Source: an uncultured Desulfohalobiaceae bacterium (GTDB taxonomy: Bacteria > Desulfobacterota > Desulfovibrionia > Desulfovibrionales > Desulfonatronovibrionaceae). From it: a stretch of DNA of 6,125 nucleotides. The notes beneath the pieces were generated by a model. It saw only the letters and a list, made by a program, of their open reading frames with translations. It was not told the DNA's origin and ran no database searches. Both the position numbers and the translations under genes were made by a program. The DNA lies in NCBI GenBank assembly GCA_913055195.1, contig CAJXJU010000084.1, positions 1-6,125 of the forward strand, given 5' to 3'. Each line of letters begins with the position of its first letter. Positions within the stretch are counted from its first letter, which is position 1. This document shows positions 1 to 6,125 of this stretch, in pieces.

Positions 1-121
1 GGGTAAATGTTGAATTATTACAATATGTTATAAGTTGATATTTTTGTTAAAAAGGCCAGATTTGAGTTTTTGCAGTTACCTCATGAAGAGTGAAGGGGGG
101 GTCTCTGGTTTTGTTTTATTA

Positions 122-160
122 TAAACCATTAACCAATAACCAATATACCAATAAACCAAA
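122..160. repeat. AACCAAT-type short tandem repeat array
   Basis: Five copies of an ACCA core occur at 125, 132, 139, 147 and 155, a spacing of 7, 7, 8 and 8 bases, each separated by A/T-rich spacers. On the opposite strand this reads as degenerate TTGGTTA/TTGGTTTA units. The same word type recurs in the gap between mvhD and mvhG (about 4285-4313), so it is probably a short repeat dispersed in this genome. Function unknown. The units are too short and too irregular for a CRISPR array. Confidence 0.6.
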
Positions 161-172
161 TGATTTCAGTTA

Positions 173-375
173 GTTAGGAGGAAGAAGAGAAGATAAGAAG
201 ATAGGAAGCCAGGTGGATAAGGATGTTGGCGGTCATGTTGATGTCCAGGCGGTAATTGTTTTTTGATTGATAGCAGTTGCATCATAAAGATAGCTGTATA
301 AGCGTAACCATTTCCTTTGCAAGTACGGTTCTACCAAGCTTCCCATCTTCCCAGCTTCTTATCTTCCTTCCTTAA
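173..375. repeat. Imperfect inverted repeat, purine arm and pyrimidine arm
   Basis: The left arm (about 173-213) is almost entirely purine and built from GAAGATAAG-like units. The right arm (about 334-375) is its imperfect reverse complement. The longest exact match is 12 bp: GAAGATAAGAAG at 189-200 pairs with CTTCTTATCTTC at 355-366. A second pairing register, GAAGATAGGAAGCCAGG (197-213) against the complement of 334-350, matches at 14 of 17 positions. The interior (about 214-333) shows no credible gene. It could be a MITE-like element, the relic of an insertion, or two independent copies of a dispersed low-complexity repeat in opposite orientation. Confidence 0.5.
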
Positions 376-587
376 ATTAAAATACGTCAGCCTTGGGCGC
401 TCTGACAAGAGATGAAGAAAAATAACCACTCTCGTGTTACCTTTTACAAAAAAATATTATCATTTTTTCACAATTTCAACACTTAACTACTAGCATTTTT
501 TTTAAAGCTGAGCTATTGGACTTCTAAATTAAAGTGAACAGCTTGTATTTAGTAATCAAATATATCAAGCTAGTTAGTGTCTTAATT

Positions 588-615
588 GGAAATTTCTTCT
601 TTAAAACGGAAATTT
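588..615 (+). repeat. GGAAATTT direct repeat, possible regulator site
   Basis: GGAAATTT occurs at 588-595 and again at 608-615, a period of 20 bases or about two helical turns. The first copy is extended to the palindrome GAAATTTC (589-596). It lies 63-90 bases upstream of the hdrA start, where an operator would be plausible. In such AT-rich DNA an 8-base repeat can arise by chance, so this is only a candidate. Confidence 0.25.
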
Positions 616-664
616 AAATCAAAAAACGGGCCTTTGTTCTTGCGACAAACAACTATTAAATGGC

Positions 665-672
665 AAAGGGGG
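665..672 (+). promoter_or_regulatory. Ribosome binding site deciding the hdrA start
   Basis: AAAGGGGG is followed by a 5-base spacer and then the ATG at 678. The alternative in-frame ATG at 660 has no Shine-Dalgarno sequence in front of it (the preceding bases are an A/C-rich stretch ending ACTATTAA). The start at 678 is therefore preferred. It also puts the protein's first beta strand and the GGGITG flavin motif at the usual distance from the N-terminus. Confidence 0.75.
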
Positions 673-677
673 TTAAT

Positions 678-3600
678 ATGTCACAAGAAAAAGTAGGCGC
701 AGTCATGGTTGTCGGTGGGGGTATTACCGGCATTCAATCCGCTCTGGACCTGGCTGACGCTGGCTACTATGTCTATCTGGTGGAAAAGACAGCCGGTATC
801 GGCGGTGTCATGTCCCAACTGGACAAAACCTTTCCCACCAATGACTGTTCGATGTGAATTATCTCACCCAAATTGGTTGAGTGCGGTCGGCACTTAAACA
901 TCGAGCTTCTGACTTTAAGTGAAGTAGAAAAGATTGAGGGTAGCGAGGGCAATTTTACAGTCACTATCAGGCAAAAGCCTCGCTATGTGGATATGGACAA
1001 ATGTATTGCTTGCGGGCTTTGTGCTGAAAAATGTCCCAAAAAAGTTCCTGACGAATACAACGAGGGTTTGAGCGTTAGAAAGGCTGCTTACATCAAGTAC
1101 GGCCAAACCGTTCCCCTCAAATACGCCATTGACCCTGACCATTGTATTTTTATCCAGAAGGGCAAATGCCGGGCATGTGAAAAATTCTGTCCCACCGGCG
1201 CCATTGATTTTAACAAAGAGCACAAGGACGAGATTATTCAGGTCAACGTGGGATCAGTAATTGTTGCTCCTGGCTTTAAGGCCTTTGATCCTTCCGTATT
1301 TGATCACTATGCCTACACTCAATTTAAAGATGTGGTCACAGGTCTGGAGTATGAACGTCTTCTCTCGGCCAGTGGTCCATACATGGGTCATTTAAAAAGG
1401 CCTTCTGATGGCAAAGAGCCAAAGAAAATTGCCTGGCTGCAATGTGTTGGCTCCAGGAATATCAACAGGGCTGACAATGGCTATTGTTCCTCTGTCTGTT
1501 GTATGTATGCCATTAAACAGGCATTGGTAACAGCAGAACATACAACAGGTGACGTAGAACAGGCCATCTTTTACATGGATATTCGTACCCACGGCAAAGA
1601 GTTTGAGGCCTATTATGAGCAGGCCAAAGAAAAGGGTATCCGTTTTATCCAGAGCAGAATCCATACTGTTTATCCCAATCCAGAGGGCGGTATTATCGTA
1701 GAGTATTATGACGCAGAAAAAGGACAGAGGGTATTAGAACCTTATGATATGCTGGTGCTCTCAGTAGGTCTGGAAACTGACAAGAGTGCTATTGAACTGG
1801 CCAATACCCTGGGCATCAAGCTGAATAAATACAATTTTGTCGAGACTTCCAGTTTCAATCCAGTGGCTACCAATGTTCCTGGCATCTATGCCAGCGGATG
1901 TTTTCAGGCTCCTAAAGATATTCCTCAATCTGTCACCGAAGCATCATCAGCAGCGGCAGCCGCTTCCATTGCCTTAAGCAAGGCCAGAGGCACATTAACA
2001 AAGGAAAAGACCTTTCCACCTGAGAAAGATGTGGCGGCTGAAGAACCCAGAATCGGTGTCTTTGTCTGTTCCTGCGGCATCAACATTGCCGGAACCGTGG
2101 ATGTAAAGGAATTGACCGAGTATGCCAAAACCCTGCCCAATGTAGTCTTTGCAGAAAACAATCTCTTTACCTGTTCTCAGGACACCCAGGTCTTGATTGC
2201 TGAAAAAATCAAAGAGCACAACTTAAACAGGGTGGTGGTTGCGGCCTGTACCCCAAGAACCCACGAGCCAATGTTCAGGGAAACACTGAAAAATGCGGGC
2301 CTAAATGAATATCTCTTTGAGATGGCCAATATCCGCAACCAGAACAGCTGGGTACATAGCAAAGAACCAGAAAAGGCCACTGCAAAGGCCAAAGATCAGG
2401 TACGCATGGCAGTAGCCAAGGCTGCAATGCTTCAGCCCCTGGAACATCTCTCTGTCCAGGTCAATCAGAGTGCTCTGGTAATTGGGGGCGGTATCTCCGG
2501 CATGACCACAGCTTTAGGACTTGCTGACCAGGGTTATGAAACCATCCTGCTTGAAAAATCTGACAAACTGGGAGGAAATGCCTGGAATTTAAGGCGTACA
2601 TGGAGAGGTGAAGAAATAAAACCTTTCCTTGAACAACTCATAGCCAGAGTGGAAAATCATCCCAATATTAAAGTCTTTAAAAACGCCTCCATCAAGACCT
2701 CTAAGGGTGCTGTAGGTGATTTTGTAAGTGAAGTTGACGTAAATGGTGAAATTAAAACCATTAAATACGGTATTGCTGTAGTTTGTACTGGAGCTAAAGA
2801 GTACAAGCCCAATGAGTATCTCTATGGTGAGGACGAACGCGTCTTTACTCACCTTGAGTTTGAAGAAAAGTTGCAAAATGGTATCTCTGGCAAACAAGGT
2901 GCTGTTTTTATCCAGTGCGTAGGTTCTCGTGAACCAGAGCGGCCATATTGCAGCCGTCTGTGTTGCACGCATACAATGCAAAGTGCCATTGAGCTGAAAA
3001 AGACAAATCCTGAGATGCCGGTTTATGTCCTGTATAGGGATATTCGTACTTATGGTGAGCGTGAAGACCTGTATAAAGAGGCCCGCGAACTGGGCGTTAT
3101 TTTCATCCGCTATACACGTGAAAACAAACCAAAAGTCTTCAAGGATGGCAATGACCTGGTAGTTCAGGTTCAGGATCATATTCTGAAACAGGATGTAGAA
3201 ATCAGGCCAGATTACCTTGTACTGGCGACAGCCATCGTGCCTCACGACAACAAAGAACTGGTTGAGCTTTATAAATGTAGCGTCAATAATGAAGGTTTCC
3301 TCCAGGAAGCCCACGCCAAATTGCGTCCGGTTGACCTAACAGTTGACGGCATGTTCCTGGCTGGACTTTGCCATTACCCCAAACCCATTGATGAGGCAGT
3401 TGCTCAGGCACAGGCTGCCGTGTCCAGGGCTTCTACCATTCTTTCTAAGTCAGTTATGCCCCTGGATTCCATCAAATCCTATGTCACAGAAAATTGTGAT
3501 GGCTGTGCTCTATGCGTGGATACCTGCCCTTATGGAGCCATTACTCTGGTCAACTATGACAAGGACGGCCAGACTTTACAAAAAATAGAAATAAACAAAG

Positions 3601-3719
3601 CTCTGTGTAAGGGCTGTGGTGTTTGTGAGGCAACATGTCCTAAAAAAGGCGTGTTTGTGCATGGTTTTACCAATGAGCAGCTCAGGGCTCAGGTGGCTGC
3701 GGCTCTGGAAATCGTATAA
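678..3719 (+). CDS. hdrA: Selenocysteine-containing HdrA, double-FAD form (heterodisulfide reductase / electron-bifurcating subunit A)
   Basis: This is the flavin subunit that in HdrABC-MvhADG complexes receives hydrogenase electrons through MvhD and splits them between a high-potential acceptor and ferredoxin; cytoplasmic. The protein has 1013 residues if UGA at 855-857 is read as Sec60, in the motif C57-S-M-U60, where the family has Cys. Domains in order: FAD domain 1 (GGGITG 13-18, E36); inserted ferredoxin with cysteines 109/112/115/119 and 156/164/167/171; QCVGSR...CSSVCC motif (C256, C270, C274, C275); the domain that is N-terminal in methanogen HdrA (starts near 458, C464 and C466); FAD domain 2 (GGGISG 603-608, E626) with a second QCVGSR...CSRLCC motif (C747, C758, C762, C763); C-terminal two-cluster ferredoxin (C940/943/946/950 and C977/980/983/987). 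FAD domain 2 lacks both the Cys/Sec motif and the inserted ferredoxin. Methanogen HdrA is about 650 residues, so this is a longer, fused form. No frameshift is needed. Family assignment is firm; bifurcation in this organism and the final electron acceptor are inferred. Confidence 0.95.
877..897 (+). promoter_or_regulatory. SECIS-like hairpin for HdrA Sec60
   Basis: TTGAGTGC (877-884) pairs with GCACTTAA (890-897) as an 8-bp stem with one G-U pair, closing a 5-base loop GGTCG (885-889). It begins 19 nt after the UGA at 855-857. Bacterial SECIS elements are small hairpins just downstream of the UGA, bound by SelB, usually with G residues in the loop; the E. coli fdhF element has GGUC in its loop, as here. 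A competing pairing (CTCA 863-866 with TGAG 878-881) exists but is weaker. Identified by eye, without a folding calculation. Confidence 0.75.
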
Positions 3720-3752
3720 TTTTAAAATTTAAAATAAAAAGGAGAAGTTTCC

Positions 3753-4184
3753 ATGGCTGAAAACTTCGAACCTGTCATTGTTGGTTTTCTCTGTAACTGG
3801 TGCGCTTATGCAGGCGCTGACCTGGCAGGGGTATCCAGACTTCAATATCCTCCCAATATGCGCGCCATCAGGGTCATGTGTTCAGGGATGGTCCATCCCA
3901 ATCTGGTAGTCGAAGCCTTAGAAAAAGGCGCTGACGGCGTCATTATCATGGGCTGACACCTGGGTGAATGTCATTACCTGGATGGTAATAACAAAGCTTT
4001 AGCCCGCGCTCAGGCCATTAAGTTAGTGCTTGAAGACCTTGGTATAGATCCAGAACGGTTCGCCATTGAATGGGTTTCTTCAGCAGAAGCCCCAAGATTT
4101 GCTCAAGTGGTAACCGAGTTTACGGAAAAAATAAAATCCCTTGGCCCTAACCCCTTAAAAAAAGCTCAAAAAAAAGCAGCATAA
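3753..4184 (+). CDS. mvhD: Selenocysteine-containing MvhD (F420-non-reducing hydrogenase iron-sulfur subunit D)
   Basis: MvhD is the small [2Fe-2S] protein that carries electrons from the hydrogenase small subunit to HdrA. The protein has 143 residues, the usual size of the family, when UGA at 3954-3956 is read as Sec68; stopping there would give only 67 residues. Family signatures are present on both sides of the UGA: FLCNWCAYAGAD (C14, C17), IRVMCSG (C43), and GADGV...GUHLGECHY (Sec68, C73). These five positions are the conserved cysteine set, with Sec replacing the fourth. The C-terminus is Lys/Ala-rich and encoded by A-runs. The start has AAGGAG 8 bases upstream (3739-3744). It lies 33 bp after hdrA, so the two are surely co-transcribed. 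In methanococci the homologue VhuD also carries Sec. Very high confidence in family and frame. Confidence 0.95.
3969..3993 (+). promoter_or_regulatory. SECIS-like hairpin for MvhD Sec68
   Basis: ATTACC (3973-3978) pairs perfectly with GGTAAT (3984-3989) around the loop TGGAT (3979-3983). After a single C-A mismatch the stem continues with TGT (3969-3971) and ACA (3991-3993), giving 9 base pairs in all. It starts 12 nt after the UGA at 3954-3956, inside the bacterial SECIS range, and has GG in the apical loop like the hairpin in hdrA. Identified by eye, without a folding calculation. Confidence 0.75.
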
Positions 4185-4188
4185 GTCC

Positions 4189-4211
4189 GGACGGGAGATG
4201 AACTCCCGTCC
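4189..4211 (+). other. Strong intergenic hairpin after mvhD
   Basis: GGACGGGAG (4189-4197) and CTCCCGTCC (4203-4211) form a perfect 9-bp GC-rich stem with a 5-base ATGAA loop, only 4 bases after the mvhD stop. No U-run follows on the + strand, so it is not a typical rho-independent terminator. On the minus strand an A-run of the mvhD 3' end reads as T-rich, but it begins about 10 bases from the stem and there is no gene to terminate. More likely it is a transcript-stabilising, processing or attenuation element, or a REP-like palindrome. Confidence 0.65.
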
Positions 4212-4230
4212 ACCAGGCAAGTGATTTATA

Positions 4231-4313
4231 TGGTTGATTGGTAAAATGGTCTGTTGCTGAAAATAACGCTGTTTGTGTCAAAAGAACCAAATAGTCAACA
4301 AACCAATCAACCA
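4231..4313. repeat. 12-bp inverted repeat in the mvhD-mvhG gap
   Basis: TGGTTGATTGGT (4231-4242) is exactly complementary to ACCAATCAACCA (4302-4313), with 59 bases between. The right arm is preceded by further related words (AACCAAATAGTCAAC at 4285-4299). The right arm ends 5 bases before the mvhG ribosome binding site, so a fold could influence mvhG translation. The words resemble the AACCAAT array at 122-160, which supports a dispersed short repeat as the origin. Confidence 0.5.
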
Positions 4314-4330
4314 ACAATAAGGAGGTATAT

Positions 4331-5263
4331 ATGACCAAAGTTACTGTAGCTGAAGAATGGTTGAATTCATGTTCTGGCTGCGAAATCGCCATTCTCAATA
4401 TTGGAGACGTCCTGGTTGATCTTTTGGTCAACAATATAGAGTTTGTACATATTCCCGTTATCATGGATAAGAAATATTATGGCCAGACAGGCGAGGAAAA
4501 AGAACTGAGCATTCCAGAGGCAGTGGTAGGCATTGTTTCAGGCAGCGTGCGCAATGAAGAGCACAAGGAAGTCCTTTTGGAGATGCGCAAGAAATGCCAG
4601 ATACTCATAGCTCTGGGTACCTGCGCCACCAATGGAGGAATTCCGGCCCTGATCAATATGTACAGCAATGAAGAACTTAACAAATTCGTTTATTGCGATT
4701 CTCCCACGACAGATTGTGCAGAACCGCCAACCGAAAACATTCCTCCTCTTCTGGATAAGTGCTATGCTTTAGATGAATTTGTAGATGTGGATATTTACCT
4801 GCCAGGCTGTCCTCCTCATCCTGACTGGATAACAGCCGCTGTCCTGGCCTTGCTGGAAGGCAAAACAGAATTCAAGATGCCTGAGCGTTCTGTATGTGAC
4901 ACCTGCCCTCTCATTAGAGAGCGTAAAAAAGGTTTTGATGATATTAAACGGATACTGGAAACACCAGAATTTGATCCGGACAAACCCCTGGATGAAATGC
5001 GCTGCCTTTTAGAACAGGGTTTTATCTGCCTTGGCCCGGTAACCAGGGCTGGTTGCGGCGGCAAAGGCAAACCACCCCGCTGTCTTTCCACCAGAATGCC
5101 CTGCCGTGGTTGCTATGGACCAATACGTAAGGACGCAAAACCCATGATGGATTATATGGGCGCGTTAGCCTCAGTTGGTTTTGATCCCATGAAAATGCCT
5201 GATCGTCGTGGCTATCTGGCCCGTTTTTCAGGGGCACATGGCGTTTTGAAAAAGATAGGATAA
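4331..5263 (+). CDS. mvhG: MvhG, F420-non-reducing NiFe hydrogenase small subunit
   Basis: This is the electron-transfer subunit of a cytoplasmic group 3 NiFe hydrogenase, carrying electrons from the NiFe site of MvhA to MvhD through three iron-sulfur clusters. The protein has 310 residues, normal for the family. Proximal-cluster ligands are recognisable: SCSGCE (C14, C17), GTCATNGG (C98) and LPGCPPHP (C160). The C-terminal part holds further cysteines in CDTCP (C189, C192), C225, C233, C242, C251 and PCRGCYGP (C258, C261), fitting two more [4Fe-4S] clusters. There is no twin-arginine signal and no membrane segment, in agreement with a cytoplasmic enzyme. The start is supported by TAAGGAGGT (4318-4326), a near-perfect Shine-Dalgarno 4 bases upstream. 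It is separated from mvhD by 146 bp and from mvhA by 15 bp. No UGA codon is read through here: all cluster ligands are Cys. Confidence 0.95.
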   Translation: MTKVTVAEEWLNSCSGCEIAILNIGDVLVDLLVNNIEFVHIPVIMDKKYYGQTGEEKELSIPEAVVGIVSGSVRNEEHKEVLLEMRKKCQILIALGTCATNGGIPALINMYSNEELNKFVYCDSPTTDCAEPPTENIPPLLDKCYALDEFVDVDIYLPGCPPHPDWITAAVLALLEGKTEFKMPERSVCDTCPLIRERKKGFDDIKRILETPEFDPDKPLDEMRCLLEQGFICLGPVTRAGCGGKGKPPRCLSTRMPCRGCYGPIRKDAKPMMDYMGALASVGFDPMKMPDRRGYLARFSGAHGVLKKIG

Positions 5264-5278
5264 AAGAGGAGAATACCT

Positions 5279-6125
5279 ATGGGCAAAACATTAAATATAG
5301 CACCCATCACCCGTATTGAAGGTCATGCCAGCGTGGCCATCCACCTGGATGACAATGGGAATGTGGCTGATGCCAGGCTGCATGTGCTGTCATTGCGGGG
5401 ATTTGAACAATTTGTTGTTGGCCGGCCAGTGGAAGAAGTATGTAGAATAGTCAACCGCATCTGCGGCATCTGTCCCTGGCACCACCATCTGGCTTCTAAC
5501 AAGGCCGCTGATATGTGTCTGGGCGTGGAAGTCCCGCCAGCAGGCAAAAAACTGCGCGAACTCTGTCAGATGCTGGCCCACATCCCGGACAAAATCCTGC
5601 ATTTTTATTTTCTCGCAGCGCCTGATTTTGTCCTGGGCCCGGATGCTGATTATTCTGTGCGCAATGTAATTGGTATTATCGGAGCCAATCCTGACCTGGC
5701 CAAAAAAGTCGTGCACATGCGCTACAAAGCGCAGATGATGCTGGAAAAATTCTCCGGCAAGGTTATTCATCCCATTGCAGCCGTTGTAGGTGGATACTCA
5801 AAACCAATGAGTGAAGAAGAGCGCAAAGAGCTTCTGGCTGGAGTTCAGGAATTAAAAGACTTCTGCGTCTTTACCATCAAATTCGCGCGCGAAGAAGTTT
5901 TTCCCAAATATCTGGATGCGGTAAAAATTCTGGGCGTGGTTCCTACCGGCTATATCGGAACAGTAAGACCTTCTGATGGCGCTCTGGAGCTTTTTGACGG
6001 CGAACTTCGCCTCATGGACAAAGACGGCAATTATGATCAATTCAAGTATTCAGAATATACAAACTACATCGCTGAACACGTTGAATCCTGGAGTTATCTC
6101 AAATTCCCCTACATCAAAAAGCAGG
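5279..6125 (+). CDS. mvhA: MvhA, F420-non-reducing NiFe hydrogenase large subunit (5' part, runs off the window)
   Basis: This is the catalytic subunit that holds the NiFe(CN)2CO centre and splits H2. The first 282 residues are visible; the family is usually about 450-480 residues, so the C-terminal part is missing. The N-terminal L1 motif RICGICPWHHH gives the first two nickel ligands, C62 and C65, with the conserved H69. The N-terminal TRIEGH motif (E14 within it) is typical of NiFe large subunits. The second pair of nickel ligands (L2 motif near the C-terminus) and the cleaved C-terminal tail lie outside the window, so it cannot be seen whether one is selenocysteine. The start has AGAGGAG (5265-5271) 7 bases upstream and follows the mvhG stop by 15 bp. 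Small and large subunits are adjacent, as expected for stoichiometric expression. Confidence 0.95.
   Translation, partial: MGKTLNIAPITRIEGHASVAIHLDDNGNVADARLHVLSLRGFEQFVVGRPVEEVCRIVNRICGICPWHHHLASNKAADMCLGVEVPPAGKKLRELCQMLAHIPDKILHFYFLAAPDFVLGPDADYSVRNVIGIIGANPDLAKKVVHMRYKAQMMLEKFSGKVIHPIAAVVGGYSKPMSEEERKELLAGVQELKDFCVFTIKFAREEVFPKYLDAVKILGVVPTGYIGTVRPSDGALELFDGELRLMDKDGNYDQFKYSEYTNYIAEHVESWSYLKFPYIKKQ

Larger units (their letters stand above)
1..677. other. AT-rich leader without a recognisable gene
   Basis: I see no supportable coding region on either strand. Stops are frequent and the few open stretches are short and of low complexity. The region holds an AACCAAT-type repeat array (122-160), a purine tract with a partial inverted copy as a pyrimidine tract (about 173-375), an AT-rich stem-loop candidate (AGCTTG at 540-545 with CAAGCT at 566-571, plus TATTT at 546-550 with AAATA at 558-562) and a GGAAATTT direct repeat (588-615). 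Because the operon starts at its right edge, the promoter of hdrA should lie here, but I found no -35/-10 pair good enough to call. No rho-independent terminator of an upstream gene is evident either: the T-run at 495-503 has no GC-rich stem before it. Confidence 0.6.

Noticed and set aside
122..160. CRISPR array
   Set aside because: Units are 7-8 bases with no unique spacers of constant length, and no cas gene is visible.
174..330. Small minus-strand gene across the inverted repeat
   Set aside because: The roughly 50-codon open stretch is Pro/His/Ser/Leu-rich, partly encoded by the purine tract's complement, and has no ribosome binding site or family resemblance.
495..503. Rho-independent terminator at the T-run
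   Set aside because: No GC-rich stem precedes the T-run on the + strand.
625..645. Possible sigma-54 promoter (GGG...TTGC just before hdrA)
   Set aside because: The spacing between GG and GC is 11 or 12 bases instead of the required 10, and the position leaves almost no leader before the ATG.
660..677. Start of hdrA at the upstream in-frame ATG (660)
   Set aside because: It has no Shine-Dalgarno sequence, while AAAGGGGG sits 5 bases before the ATG at 678; the six extra residues would lie in front of the normal N-terminal beta strand.
855..857. hdrA as a broken gene (stop after 59 residues, restart at the TTG at 873)
   Set aside because: The frame is intact, the UGA replaces a conserved Cys, a SECIS-like hairpin follows, and a restart would lack the first flavin motif. 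mvhD shows the same pattern.
2589..3314. 241-codon open frame on the minus strand inside hdrA
   Set aside because: It lies entirely opposite a strongly conserved coding region, its translation resembles no family I know, and there is no separate regulatory context; it is a shadow frame.

Overview
The window carries the start of a hydrogenase/heterodisulfide-reductase operon on the + strand: hdrA, mvhD, mvhG and the first 282 codons of mvhA. It is preceded by about 677 bases without a recognisable gene. The gene set is that of the MvhADG-HdrA module. In this module H2 is oxidised at a NiFe site (MvhA), electrons pass through three iron-sulfur clusters (MvhG) and a [2Fe-2S] protein (MvhD), and they reach the FAD of HdrA, where flavin-based electron bifurcation is expected. 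No hdrB or hdrC is visible; they may lie downstream or elsewhere in the genome.

The main point is that both hdrA and mvhD contain an in-frame UGA that is best read as selenocysteine (Sec60 of HdrA, Sec68 of MvhD). Each UGA sits where the family has a conserved cysteine. Translation continues in the same frame with family-typical sequence, and each UGA is followed within 12-19 nt by a small hairpin whose apical loop contains GG, as expected of a bacterial SECIS element. An annotation that treats UGA as stop would split hdrA into a 59-residue fragment plus a 948-residue protein, and would cut mvhD to 67 residues.

The organism is probably a selenocysteine-using anaerobic bacterium, most likely a sulfate-reducing or syntrophic member of the Desulfobacterota (former Deltaproteobacteria). 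Three things point this way: the SECIS-like hairpins lie inside the coding sequence directly after the UGA (archaeal SECIS lie in untranslated regions), the Shine-Dalgarno sequences are strong, and the HdrA is a ~1000-residue form with two FAD domains, as I recall from sulfate reducers. This assignment is an inference.

Layout: 1-677 is an AT-rich leader with an AACCAAT-type short repeat array and a purine/pyrimidine inverted repeat. hdrA is at 678-3719. mvhD follows after 33 bp at 3753-4184. A 146-bp gap contains a perfect 9-bp hairpin and a separate 12-bp inverted repeat built from the same kind of short repeat as the leader. mvhG is at 4331-5263, and mvhA starts 15 bp later at 5279 and runs off the window. 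All genes point the same way and are probably co-transcribed. The core enzyme family and its selenoprotein versions are already known, so the less explained parts are the repeat-containing intergenic regions and the permuted double-FAD layout of HdrA.
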